From: Warburgia ugandensis
Lineage: Eukaryota > Streptophyta > Magnoliopsida > Canellales > Canellaceae
Direction: 5' to 3'
Assembly: GCA_035236585.1 (NCBI GenBank)
Contig: CP141139.1
Location: 40,557,217-40,621,216 of the forward strand
DNA: 64,000 nucleotides
Below are positions 21,518-34,467 of this stretch, piece after piece (positions within the stretch are counted from its first letter, which is position 1; each line of letters opens with the position of its first letter). The position numbers were made by a program, and so were the translations under genes. Below the pieces are notes generated by a model, which searched no databases, was not told the origin of the DNA, and saw nothing but the letters and a program-made list of their open reading frames with translations.

Positions 21518-24500
21518 TTTTTTTTTTTTTAATGGTAGAATTTTATTAAATATAACCAAAAGACAGTCATAAACTAATATCAATCATACTAACTAACTTA
21601 GTGACCTATGATCCATTTGAACTCCTAAGACATCTTAAAATAATAGAAGACTTGCTCATAATGGAGGAGGTAAGTCATACCATACACCACTTTCACCAAA
21701 TGCAATTTTAGCAGGTCAGCCGCCATATTAGCTTTGCATAAAACATGACAAATGATATTTTTGTTAAATGACTTTAAAACAACTAGACATTCTTCTTTAA
21801 TTACTTTGATCTTCTAGTAGTGAGGCTTCCCTGGGTTCCCCATCCTCATCTCTTGAAGCTTCTTCTTTAGCATTTCCACTACCATTAGCAAATACCCACA
21901 GATCTCCATTTAAATTCCAAGATTAGCTACTAATTTAAGCCCATATTAGAGTCCGTGCCATTCAGCACCATTAATTGTTTGGTGATGAAGAGCCAAGCCA
22001 TATTCCATGATGAACATCCCTTGCAAATTCGAAGGACTCCCTACTACTAGCGACACCTAGGTTTGCTAAGGAAAATGTTGAACAAAATCTTTATGAGGTG
22101 GTTTCTAACTGATTGGGACTTTTTAAATATGCTATTTTACTAAGTATTTTTCCCTCAACTATTAAGAACATAAAATTGGTCTTCTTCATAAAGTGGTTAG
22201 TCTTCAAATGAAATTCCAAATTCAATGACCATGGTATCCAATTCATCGTAACTTATTACTCAAATTGTTGTTCTTGATGAACGATTTTGTTTCTTTCATT
22301 CTAGATCTCCCACGCAAGAAATGTGTTTGTAGTTGGTAAAAGTGTTAAAATTTGGTGTCTATTAGGCTCCTTACCCAGATTTTCAATGCCTTTTCAATTG
22401 AATTGAAATAGTATTCTGGTAACTAGAAAGAGCCCATCAACACCTTACCAAAGATTTCTAGTTTTAGAGTGAGCAATAGTGTTTTTGCATTTTCTCCACA
22501 AATTGAGGATGACATATCAATTGGTTGAGGAAAAAAAAGATTGGATCTTGTTTGCAAACAATTTTGAGCAACTAGCCAAAGAAAGATTTTTACTTGAGGA
22601 AGGCAATGCATCTATCAAGTCTGTTTCTACTTTGAATCTTTGTGGGTCTCATTTATGTTTCAAAATAGGAGGCAATAACAATACTGCATCACGAAATCAC
22701 CTGCTCGTGAAGGACCCCAAACCATTTCATCTTTAGACTTACTAAAATTTGGACCATTAAATATGCTTTTGAGTAGCATTATCAAATTATGAAAGGAATG
22801 ATGGGTCCCAATCACCAATGTTCAGGTCAAACACTTCTTTAACAAATGCTCTTGAAGTTTGTCAGCTATGACAACACTCTCAATTTATTAATGAGAAAGA
22901 AAGGCCCTACCCATTGATTAGGGCAAAGTTTTATGGGCTCTCCATTCCTAAGTACAAAATCCTGTTAACTATAGGCTCTACCCACTAATCGATGGACCAG
23001 TAATACCCTTGTGAATGATTTCTCTTGATTTTAAGACACACCTCCAATTGGAAGAATAACATCCCTCAAAATCCAAATCCCTTAAGCTCTATTTTTACCA
23101 AATACTTATCCATGATAAGATTGGTCTGTCAAAATGAATAATTGGTTCAGATCTGCCATCCTAGTTTAGCATTGAAGCACTTGTTCATTTGTGTGAGGTC
23201 CTTGATTGCAAGACCACTACCCTCCTTGTGTTGACACATCTGTTCTCCGCAAACCAAATGTTGAGCCCTTTAAGGATTGCCGGAGAAGCCAATGTATGAT
23301 ATATTTAGAGATAGGCAAAGCAGCTACTGTATAATAAGTCATTTCAGAAGTCACAACTTTTAATTGACTAATTTGGGATAAAATTTGCCTTTTCCAATTG
23401 ACCAATCTAGAATCAAATTTATCCAATAGATAATAAAAGTTAACTTTTGTTAACTCGTCTAATAAAAAGTGGAATCTCCACCTAGCATTAACTTATGAAT
23501 ATCCAAAGCATGACGAAGTTACTTACACAATTTATGTTGCATACCTTTGGAGAATGTGATAGAAGACTTGTTATATGAAATTGTCATCCTAGGTTCCTTC
23601 TCAATTTAATCAAATATATGAACTATGTTCCTTGCATTATCTATATTGGCTTGGTAAAAATCATCAACTCATCCACATACAAAATGTGGGTGGTCAAAGG
23701 TTGATTTCAATAGATTCTCATTGGAGTATGGGATTTTTCTCCACTACGTAGAGATGTCTTTCACACATATTACAAATATATAAGGTGAGAGTGGATCTCC
23801 TTAGTCCTCTTGTTGGTTTGAACCATGCTGTTGTGACCCATTTACTAGTATGGTTAGGCTTAGGATAGTGACACGATGCAATATCAGCTTGATATTGATG
23901 TATGGGAATGCCATTCTTTTCAAATACTGCTCGAATAAAATTCCAATCAATAGAATCATTTGCTTTGTGAAGATAAGCTTTGATTGTGATGTCATATGAG
24001 TTGATCTTACTCTTTTTAGAGAATGAAGGATCTCATAAACCAAAATTATATTGTCATAGATACTTTTCCATGGGACAACTGCTAGCTAGTATGAAAGAAA
24101 GTGCTTCAATTAGTTAATAAGTACTTTTGTAATCAGCATATATATCACGTTACAAAAACTAATTTGATGAAAGCGACCACAATGTCCACAACGTCATCTT
24201 TTGGAATACTGGCCACATGTCTTATTCAAGTTTTTCAAAATCCCTAGTAGTGAAAGCATTAGTCACCAACTGGTAAATGGTATTATCAACTCTTGGCCAC
24301 TCATTTTGGAATAAAGCTAATGAGAATTCATCCAGCCCAAGACATGTTGTTCCTCCCATGTGAAACAAAGCCACTTTTACCTCTTCAATTGTTACTAGAT
24401 TGGTAAGGACCTTTCTTACCTCATAAGAGAGTTTTGATATGATATTATCCACCATGGTAAAATGTACATGCTCCCTATAACTTTGGAATCATCTCAATGA

Positions 24501-24665
24501 AATGCTCCACAAAACATTGCCAAATTTCCAAGTGATTATAAGTAAGTTGGTCATCCTACTTCTTTTAATTCCTCCTCCTTTGAGGGCTGCTAAGATTACG
24601 ATAATACTTCATATTCATCCCACCTTGACCTATCCAATCCATTCTAGACCTTTGTTTCCAATGTA
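21518..24665 (-). mobile_element. L1-clade LINE, 5'-truncated, decayed
   Basis: Minus-strand order: a pre-RT stretch near 24650 (QRSRMDWIGQGG); RT at 24455-23650 (EEVKVALFHMGGTTCLGLDEF, split here as EEVKVALFHMGG and LGLDEF; ANEILHSLK-like and ILVNGS); a YVDE box near 23675 where YVDD is expected; LDKFDSRLVNWKRQILSQ near 23400; a zf-RVT-like region at 22611-22423 (LPQVKIFLWLVAQNCLQTRS); an RNase H-like region near 22000-21700; and a poly(A) tail, seen as the T run at 21518-21530. Many stops and frame changes, so it is inactive. The possible target duplication (TATCTTAAGT left, TATCTTGAAT right) is weak. Confidence 0.8.
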
Positions 24666-26948
24666 GGTGTAATATCTTGAATTTTTTAATCATTTATGCT
24701 CCTAATGAATATGAATATTATTTTCCAAATATTCAAATGAGAATTTGATATATAGAAGACGAACATACATGAGTATAATAGGCATCTCATATAGAGTGGG
24801 GGCATATAGTTAAATTCACTTAAAATGGAACTTAGTGAGCTTAAGGCCCAAAACAGTATGGAACATCTTTTAATTCAAAATTTGGGTAAGTAATTAGAAC
24901 TGGCTCATGATACTAAGTGGGTTAGGGATGTTTCCTAACAAGGGCTTATCAGTTTGAGTCAAGACTTGGCGTCTAATCAACTAGGTAGCTAGAATTAGAA
25001 AGTGGTCAAAAGCAGTCAAAAGAAAAACAAATTAGAAACAAGTGAAAATGTCTTATTCTAATAGGCGAGGTTGGCTAGGATGCTAATAAGGGAAGAGGAG
25101 TTTTAGTAGGAGTGGAATGCTTGGGAAGCAAGGAAACCAAAAGTAGAAGAAATTATATTGGTAAAAGGCATCCCAACCAAGAGATTTAGTTGCAAAACAT
25201 ATTGGAGGAAAAGAGAAAGAGAAAAGGATAGGAAGAAAGAGAGGAGAAAAAAGAAGAAACCAGCAACCAACTATTGTGATTTTAAAGTTAACTCGCAAGT
25301 GCACCAATCAGTTGTAGTATTCTCGCATGAGCAAGGTCAATCCCATAAGGAATGTCACAGATTTGCAATGGATTGGATCTTATTCAAATTATTTATCTTT
25401 AGCCAAAAGAGAAGGGTTTGGATTGAATTACGAGATTAAAGTACTCAAATTAGAAACATGTATGGAATTAGAAAAGAAAACTTGCCTAAATTAAAGATAA
25501 ACAATGAAAACAAAAACTTGCCTAACTAACACACACTTAACTAAAGGAAACTACAACACTTTAGAAAGATTCAAACTAAGTAATGAAACTTAAGGAAACT
25601 ACTAAATTAGAAACTTCCCTAAATTAAAACTTACCTAACTAAAACTACTAAAAAAGAAACTTTCTAAAATGCAAAAAAGAAATTTTCTAAACCTAAAACA
25701 ATATGCAAACAACTGATTAACTATTTCTAAATAAGATCATGTAACTAACTTATCCAAAAGTCAAATAGGCAAGTAGTCTAGTATGGTCCATGGACTGTGT
25801 GCATGGTTCAATGGCCCAAAAGATGACTTTTTTTCATGATTTAGTAGTAAACAAACATGCAAACTAACAATAACAAACAATAAGAAAATCTAAATGAGCA
25901 TTTAGGGATTTAAACAAAAACAATGTTTAGATGCCTGGAATTAAAGCACAAAGTTAGCGGAAAAACAATTTCCAGATTTTGGTAGTTAACAATGTTCAAC
26001 AAATCTCACATTAAAAATTTATTGAAACAACAACTTCTATGCATGGAAAAACCCTAGATCCCAATTACTTTGATGAAATAATTAATCCATAACAAGAATT
26101 TTCAAAAAAAATTATTGCATCATGTTCAAATTACACACAAAAATTAGATGCATAAAGTTGTCTAGAACATATGCTAAGTGTGCACTATTATTGATTGCAA
26201 AAATGATTCTAAACAACAAAAAAGCTTCAATATAAAGCTCCTAAACTAAAGCAGAATGACATGTAAAGAAAACCCATGAAGGAATGTTAAGTGAGTGAAC
26301 TAACTAAGGAAAAACTGCCCAAAACTAAGATACAAAAGAGGAGAAAAATGTGTAGAACTAAGTGAAAATTCAAGGCTCTAAGCTATATCCTCTCTTGGCT
26401 GTCACTAATAGAGGGAATTTAACTTAGATATTAAAGGAATAAGCAAAGAAAACTAAAGTTATGGAAGCAAGAAAGAATGGGGGGCATGGAATTCAAAGAA
26501 GTAAAAACAACACGAAACAACTATGAAAGTAAGTTATGAATGTAAATTACTGCCCTAGAATTGAAGAGCAAATAACCAAGAGAATAATTAGAAAATTAAA
26601 GAAGAAATGCAAAAATAAAGTTCCAAAATTTAGCAAAAACTTAAGCACCAAAGGAATGCAAGAATTCAAGGTTGTGCCACTCAACTTGTACTTTGAAAAT
26701 TCGTATAGAACATGGGACTATATATAGATGAGTAGTTTCCTAACTTAGGAAGGGGTGAAAACACAAGGAAAGTGGCCCTAGAGTTAGGATATTGAATGAG
26801 GAAGGTTAAATGGGAGATGAATTGGAAAGATGATGTAGGAAAGAGGAGTGGAAAGATGACACAAGAGAGACATAATGGTTGGTTTCTAATTTTAAATGGG
26901 GGATGTCTTTTTCATGGAAGGATAGTGGAGCTATTTCCTTCCAAATTT
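24666..26948. other. no gene seen; possible LTR-element non-coding DNA
   Basis: A/T-rich and purine-rich DNA. Around 25290-25360 the motif CTCGCAAGTGCACCAATCAG followed by TTGTAGTA and GGTCAATCCCA resembles a motif I associate with non-coding parts of plant Ty3/gypsy-type elements; this is weak. The short ORFs are not supported as genes. Confidence 0.3.
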
Positions 26949-27936
26949 GATGATGTTTGGTGGATGGAAAGTTATGGAAGTGGTAAAGAATAGTATTTAG
27001 GAAAGATGTGTAAAAATTTAGGGATTCAAAGTTATTTGGATTGAAGTAGATCTAGGGTTTTCTATTTAGGAAACACTTAATTACCAAATAGGAAAGAGGG
27101 GGATGTTTTTTTCATAATGATGTGCCTCCCTCCTTTAAATTGTAACCCAAGGAAAAAGAGTGAGAGATGGGGTTGAAAAGTAGGGTTTCTCTCTTCATAG
27201 GTCCACTAATGCATAATTATCTTACTTTTTACATAATTTGTTCAAACCTTCAAATTAAACCTTGAAAATCCAAATTTAGAAAGTGGGTCATTGCTTAAAT
27301 TCTTCTCCAATTGTATGAACCCATGTGGCATTTGGCTTAGTTGGATTCTGTGGCTCACTTTGAGAGCTCATTTGACTTGCCTTCATTGCTCACACCCTAG
27401 GCTTTAATGGTTAGAATGGCTTGGCTTAAATTCCTTAGCTTGTCACATTCTGTCATGGCTATTATGGCTAAGGTGACTGAAATGTCTCCCATGCAAAGGC
27501 AGTGGAAATGCATGGCTTGCTTCATGAGCCCATTTTAGTCACCTTTAGCTCTTTCAATTGCCTTCTTGCTTTCCCTACTATAATCTTAAACCTTCATTAC
27601 ACCTTGGATTGATGACATTTAGGCTTTGGTTTGCTTAGATTTTCTAGTTTGACTAGGAAACCTCATGAATGACCTTAATTCTTATTTCGATCAAGCTTAG
27701 GCTTTGGATTACCTTCTCAACACCTATAAAAGAAGAAAAATCCTAATTAAATCTTAAAAAATTATGATAATTCACATACTTACTCTGGATTAGCCTCTCA
27801 GCTTGCAAAATATCACATTTTTTAATTCTTAGGTCAGAAATGCATGTGTTATAAATTTTGGCCAAAAACCCTAATTTAATACTATAAGTTATAATACATT
27901 GGCTACTAATTGGGTATTTTTATACAAAATTGAACA
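26949..27936. repeat. ~1-kb direct repeat, copy 1
   Basis: From GGTGGATGGAAAGTTATGGA to the stretch CATTGGCTACTAATTGGG and a little beyond. Homologous over its whole length to 29402-30373 in the same orientation, by eye around 90 percent. No ORF, no TG...CA ends and no primer-binding site next to it, so I do not call it an LTR. Confidence 0.8.
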
Positions 27937-29401
27937 CTTATCATACCCCAACTAGCATTTTTCTAGTCCCAAGAAAAACATGTGAAAAATCATTAAAAAA
28001 AATTGATGTCATTTTCATAGGTACTCACAATTGCATTTAGCATATGTAATAAGCACTTAAACCCGTAAGTTACACAGAGTGGATGAGTTATGCCTCATGA
28101 GGGTATGTAGTAAATATACGTTCAAAATTCAATAAGGTTGAGTTCCCTATTTTATCTTAGAGAATCCTCGTTCATAAGCACCCTACTAGTTTTTCACAAC
28201 TTAGTGGAGAGGACTAACAATTCTACAAATTATACACACGTTAAAGACATCTTATTCTAGTTATTTCTTAGGGTGCATGTGTGTACAGCCACATAAGTCA
28301 TAACTTCTAATTAGATATGCTCAAATTTCATTAGAAATATGTTTTAACCTCAAATACTCTCAGGCATACTCTAAAAAATGAAGCTCTTAGATAAGGAGTT
28401 GAACATATTTCTCTCATTATGTGATTGGATCCAACAAGCTAATGGTTCACATAAATTTTTAAATGCTAAAGAGACAAAGGAAAGTGATCCTTAAGATTGA
28501 ATGTTATTACTAAGAATAGTAGGGGCCATTTACCTTAATTTCTTCTTTTTATTTCCTCTTTGAGACTACCTTAATTTCTTCTTTTCATATCCTCTTTGAG
28601 ACTATGTTCTATTGAAGATCTATGGGCTTTTAACTAGGATGAAACATAGGCTTGGAATAGGTTCAAAAAAAAAAAGGGAATAAGGATTTCAAAGGTTCAA
28701 ATTGAGTAGAAGTCTTCTTTTTTATTGTTGGACAATTGATCCTTGACTATACTAAAGTGAATCCTTTTTTATACTCTTGTGTTTTCATTCAATTCCTCTC
28801 ATCTTTGTCTAATATCTCTTATTTTTTTGCTTTTTTTTTATTGCTTTGAAAGAAATACTTTTGTTTTCACTTCTTTAGCTTTTGTCATTTTTGAACTTTT
28901 CTACTAACTCTGCTCATTTTGAAAATGGTAATGGATATTTTATTTTTTTTGCCTATTCTAGGTTAAGGTAATTGGGGCTAAGGAAGAAAAGACTGAATAA
29001 TAGGCTCAGAGGGTTAACTAGTGGTAATATATTGGGTAGGTTTTATGTCTTTGGGCTGAACAAGGATGGCCTATATCATTCCCTAGGTTTCCTAAAGCCT
29101 ATCAAATTCAATACATTTTTTCTAAACAAAGTTATCACTCCTATTTATTCTCGATAGTTAATTAAAACAAGGATAACAGGATAACACTAAAATATGCACA
29201 CTGAAGAAACTATGGAATTACTTATAACTCTCTTAAAAGAAGATAGTATCTAAAGCTCACCGGGTTATAGGTCTCTACTGATTTTCCTCAGGGTCTCTAA
29301 GTTATACCTTTCTATTAGTCTTAACTATGTGCTGCTTGTAAATAATTGTTGAAAATTAACCTTCATAAAATGCTTCAACACATTAGTAATATGCAAAATT
29401 A
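27937..29401. other. spacer between the two ~1-kb direct repeats
   Basis: Non-coding, AT-rich. A 38-bp unit (CCTTAATTTCTTCTTTTTAT...) is repeated in tandem at about 28528-28603. Begins with CATACCCCAACTAGC soon after the repeat, a motif that may belong to a larger repeated element. Confidence 0.4.
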
Positions 29402-30373
29402 ATGACATTTAGTGGATGGAAAGTTATGGAAGTGGTAAGGAATGGTGTTTAGGAAAGATGTGTAAAAAATCTAGGGATTCAAAGTTGTTTGGATTGGAGT
29501 AGATCTAGGGTTTTCTATTTAGGGAACCCTTGATCACCAAATAGGAAAGTGGGGGATGTCTTTTTTCATAATGATGTGCCTCCCTCCTTTAACTTGTAAC
29601 CCTAGGAAAAAGAGTGGGAGATGGAGTTGGAAAGTAGGGTTTCTCTCTTGATGGGTCCACCAATGCATAATAATCTTACTTTTTACATAATTCTTTCAAA
29701 CCTTCCAATTAAACCTTGAAAATCCAAATTTAGAAAGTGGATCATTGCTTGAATTCTCCTACAATTGTATGACTCCATGTGGCATTTGGCTTAGTTTGCT
29801 TTTGTGGCTCATTTTGAGGGCTCATTTAGCTTGGTTTCATGGCTCACACCCTAAGCTGTAATGGCTAGAATAGCTTGGCTTAAATTCCTTAGCTTGTCAC
29901 CTTCTCTCATGGCTTATATGGCTAAGGTGGCTTGAATGGTTCCCATGCAAAGTTAGTGGAAATTCATGACTTGCTTCATGGGCCCATTTTAGTCACCTTT
30001 AGCTCTTCCAATTGCCTTCTTGCTTGCCCTAAGATGATCTTAAACCTTTATCACACTGGATTGATGATATTTTGGCTTGCTTAGGTGTTTGACTAGGAAA
30101 CCTCATGAATGACCTCAATTCTTATTTCAATCAAGCTCGAACTTTCAATTACCTTCTCAACAACTATAAAAGAAGAAAATCATAATTAAATCCTAGCAGA
30201 TTATGATAATTCACATGCTTACTCTGGATTAGCCTCTGAACCTACAAAATATCACATTTTTTATTTCTTCAGCCAAAAATGCATGTGTTATAAATTTTGG
30301 CCAAAAACCCTAATTTAACACTATAATTTATAAGACATTGGCAACTAATTGGGCACTTTTTATATAAAATTAA
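29402..30373. repeat. ~1-kb direct repeat, copy 2
   Basis: Partner of 26949-27936, beginning AGTGGATGGAAAGTTATGGA and ending around ACATTGGCAACTAATTGGGC. Small substitutions and indels are spread evenly along it. Confidence 0.8.
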
Positions 30374-31805
30374 ATACATATAGCCAACCATAGCAGTGCA
30401 TACCAAAGGAGAGAAAACACAAGACTAAGGGGAGAAGCTCAAGAGAAAAATGTTAGTTTTCACATGCTTATCATTGGCGAGGTTGGTAACTATGAAACTA
30501 CTATGTTTTCATTTACTTTCCAAAAGATTTTGGAGGGTTTTCATCAAAGATTGAGCACATAAGATTGGCAAGTGTTATAGTTGAGTTTGTATTGTGAAAA
30601 GTCATGCTCAAAGGCATCTTATACTAGTTGAGAAATTATTGGTTTATGTGACTATAATTATGCTATGCTAAGGGTGCTTAACATAAACTATTCATTGATA
30701 AGTTTGAGCACTTTTATATGAGTATCAAGCATTGTTAAAACACTATGTTTTACTATTCAAGCACTGGTGTTTTTAGCTCACTATTGGTGACATTTTTGCT
30801 TGAGAATATGATCGTTGCTTATTTTGCTTAATTTTTCATGAATGTTATTAGCAAATTGAAAAATTATTATATAACTAATTTGGGTTTTTATCTAGTATGA
30901 AAAACTTGGTTGATAAAACATTAGATATGCACGAATTTTTTGGGTGAAATTCCAGCATAATCTTTAGCATGTTTGTGCACTATTTTGAGCAAATTTTAAA
31001 AAGTGCATATACATTTTTTTGAAGTAAGTTTTTACTATCATACTAATAGTCATTGTTTTGAGCATATGTTTTATGAAAAATTATGTTAAAAAAGAGGCTT
31101 GAAATAGACATTTTTATGAGTAAGAAATTGGCACAAAAAAACTGAGTTTTAAATTTAATACATTGATTGTTTTGAATGTTTTGCTTATGGTTTTAAATTG
31201 GGATTTCATCTTACTATTTTAACATGTGAAATATGCATCTTTTAGTTTGGTTTATCTTAAATTAAAATTTCAAAAAATTAAAATTTTCACAATAGTTTTT
31301 GTATGCTTGGAAATGGAAATGTTTTGTTTTGGACTAATTTTGGATGGAAAATGTATTATATTGGTCACTATTTGGGATTGAAACCAATACCTAAAATCAT
31401 ATTTTGAGACTCTAACATTGAGTAATGAAAAGTTGGTCTTCAGCAAATTTGCTAAACTATTAAAAACATAGTTTTTAAGAATCTATGATGTGTTGATTTT
31501 GAGCATGCCTTTAGGCCTAAAAAAATGGTAAAGTTTATAACATAATTTAAGAATATATCATGTCTAAGTTTAAGATGTAAATATGCTTGAGAATTGATGT
31601 TTTGAATATGAATTTTATTTTTTATAAATGTTGATGAATTATCTATCTTGAGAATGAGATGTGAATGTAAGAATGTTTTACACTTTAATTTGCTTTAAAA
31701 TGAGCTATTGTTTTAATTTTATTTAAAAAGAGCTATTGTATTATTATGATTGTGTTAAAAAATGTATGAATGAGTTTTGCTAAGTTTTGTAAAATGTGTA
31801 AGAGT
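30374..31805. other. no gene seen
   Basis: Very AT-rich DNA with no long ORF. It is the left flank of the solo LTR at 31811 and may be part of an older repeat that continues at 34468. Confidence 0.4.
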
Positions 31806-31810
31806 ATAAC
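31806..31810. repeat. 5-bp target duplication of solo LTR 1, left
   Basis: ATAAC, identical to 34463-34467. Confidence 0.85.
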
Positions 31811-34462
31811 TGTGACTACCCGGGTTTTCCCATGCATTTTTAAATGCAATATCTAATTCCTAAGGTGGGATGCATCCATATTTGAAAACCATTTTATGAA
31901 AACAATGCAATGCAGTGGAAAATCTTTTTTTTTTAAACTCATTTTGAAAACCCCGAGTGTCATTTGCTCTCACAACAACCAAAGTAGTTTTTGAAAATTT
32001 CTTAAATCATAAATGTCTTTCCAGGTCTATCCAGTCATAGCTCATAGCCCAACTGTAAATAAATACAAATACATGTCCAAAGGGGAGAGTGTTTACGTAC
32101 ATGTATAATTGTCTCCTTTTAATTTTTCTTGCTCGTAGCACTAACATTTCCTGAGGCGTCTTCTACTCGTGAATGGAGCTGTCCTGAAAAATGTTAAGGA
32201 TTGGGTGCATATACACTATACTCAGTAGGAGTCTATCACTACTAGTTTTACAATGCATGCTATGTTTAAAATCATATGCTCTTTAAAACATGTGCATGTT
32301 TGAATACTCATGTTCAATATCGATATTAAAAACCATTGTCGAATTGGAATACTGACGACTTAAGAATCGCATAATCCAAGTCAAAAGTATCATATATATC
32401 ATAAACATAATGATATGCATAAGATGCTCAACTGAATCCAACTCATGGATATATGGTATGGTCGACCAACCTCATGTCATGCCATATGCAATGCAAGTAA
32501 ATCCTTAAAACATAGGGCCCACTGTGCCCATGACCTCCTCGCTGTGTGGTCCCCGGGTACCTAGGGACACAGGGTCATAGCCTCCACGGGGCATATGACA
32601 CTTCGACCTAGTGTCGTGACACCAGTGGTAGCCCCTGTACCACATGCAGTCGAAGCAGGGACATGCCTTTTTAGCGTGGTACCCTTTCCACCTAATAGTG
32701 GTAGAGGCTGGGAGGCCACCCTAGACCTCTTGGCATAGCGTCCACAAGCTTACTAGCCCAAATCATACACGATCAACCAAGAAAAAACCTCTTTTTCAAA
32801 ACTTGTCCTCTTTGGGTCCCTTACAACTGCCTACCAAGCGTCTTTTGGTGACCCTCAAGGACATGCAATTTTTCAAAACTCAATAACTACAAATCATGCA
32901 ATTTATGCAATCATTTGCAAAACATGTTTATGCATAATGTATTTATCATATGCATGCTGAATTCATTTATAAAATTAAGTCATGCTAAACAAGTCATATA
33001 ACTTATACTTAAAACATGCATTCTCAAAACAATCATGGCTCTTTTTAAAAGTCTAGTAGCGATAGAGCACCTACCTCAAAGTCTCCTGTAGTCGTGTCCT
33101 TCATCACTCAACCCGACCCTGGGTCTCATTTATAAACTCCTGAATATGAATGGATCACAAAGAGTCCTTATCAATTTCGATCTATTTAGAAATTAGATCG
33201 CTAGATCTACCTTTTAGGGTCCATGGGTCCTTGCCTAATTCATTGTCAGGCTAGATCCTATGATATGGATCTACTTTTCAATGGTTAGACTCTATAAATG
33301 GTCTTATGATCCTAATTTTATAGTCTTATTAGGTCTGCGCATCATGGTTTCCAAGACGTGTGCGTGCCCTGGTTGAACCAGGACCCATGCCTGCACATCG
33401 TGCGTGCCCAAAGGCCATGCCAGGGACCGCGTTTGCACGCGCACATGCATGCCCAAGCGACGCGCTATGATGCGAGTCCTGGATGGCATTGCGCAGACGC
33501 GTCTTTGGCGTAGCATGGCGCATCTCAGCTCTTAGGGCACCCCATGCATCCCGGTTGAGCCAGGACTTGTGCCCCACGTCGCCGCACACCTGAAGGCCAC
33601 ACTTGGGACTGTGTACGCAGTGTCGCACGCCTGGAACCCATCCCAGGGACCTTGTCCCAGGCGCACGTGAAGCATGGCATCCCTGGGATGCCTTGTTCGC
33701 ACAGTGCCGGCTGGAACCGGCTTGGACGTTCTCCGGCTAGGAAAACCGGCTGGGAAAAACCAGATCCGGCATGGATCTGGCCTGGGGGAAGTAAAACAGA
33801 GAGAGAGGGAGAGAAAGCTTACTTGGGCAGCCCCAACACGGTGCCCTTCTTCCTGCGGTGCGTTTCCCTCTACACCTGCTGGAAACCCCTGTTGTCCAGA
33901 ACCCACGAAGAGGGGAAAACCCCAACTTCTGATGAGGCCAGAGGAAGAAGAGGCAGGTGGAGAGATGGGAATGGCCGGCTTGACTCGGGCCTGGCCAGAA
34001 TGTGCAGGGAAAACTGTTGTGGGGGTTTTTGATTTTTTTGCCGGAAACCCCAGCTTCAAATAACTGGAAAAATCGCGATTCGAAGAGGAGGGAAATAGGG
34101 CTTTTTATAGCCTTGCTATGGCGGTGGCAGAAACCTCTGAAAACTAGGGTTTCTGGAGAAATCTAGAGGAAGAAGAAGATGGGGTGCCGTTATCAAAACG
34201 GCCCCTGCATTTTTTGTCTTTTTCGTTTTTAATTTAAATTACAGAAATGCCCCTAATCTTTAAACGACCGTAACTTCTTCAGACGAACTCCGTTTTCGGC
34301 GTTCTTTGAGGCGTTGGATTCCATTTTTTGAGTAGCATCTAATGGTACTAAGTTTTCTTACAAATTCCTTTGTTTACTATTTTAAATAAAGTAAAACATT
34401 TAACACATTTCATTTCCTATAGAATGTCCAATTCAATAACGTAAATTGCTTGGGGCATTACA
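31811..34462 (+). mobile_element. solo LTR, Ty3/gypsy (Tekay/Del-like)
   Basis: A 2652-bp fossil LTR starting TGTGACTACCCGGGTTTTCC and ending GGGGCATTACA, flanked by a perfect 5-bp duplication and without primer-binding site, polypurine tract or internal coding region. Long LTRs with TGTGAC...TTACA ends are typical of Tekay/Del-type chromoviruses. A TATA-like TTTTTATAGCC at about 34101 marks U3/R. The GC-rich block 33340-34060 produces several overlapping ORFs on both strands that I do not regard as genes. It is the remnant left by LTR-LTR recombination. Age cannot be derived from one LTR; the perfect duplication argues against great age. Confidence 0.85.
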
Positions 34463-34467
34463 ATAAC
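34463..34467. repeat. 5-bp target duplication of solo LTR 1, right
   Basis: ATAAC, directly after the LTR end. Confidence 0.85.

Noticed and set aside
26949-30373. Complete LTR retrotransposon with ~1-kb LTRs
   Set aside because: No TG...CA ends, no primer-binding site after copy 1, no polypurine tract before copy 2, and no coding region between.
33304-34063. Overlapping ORFs on both strands
   Set aside because: They lie in the GC-rich part of a solo LTR, where few stop codons are expected. They show no domain and are open in several frames at once.
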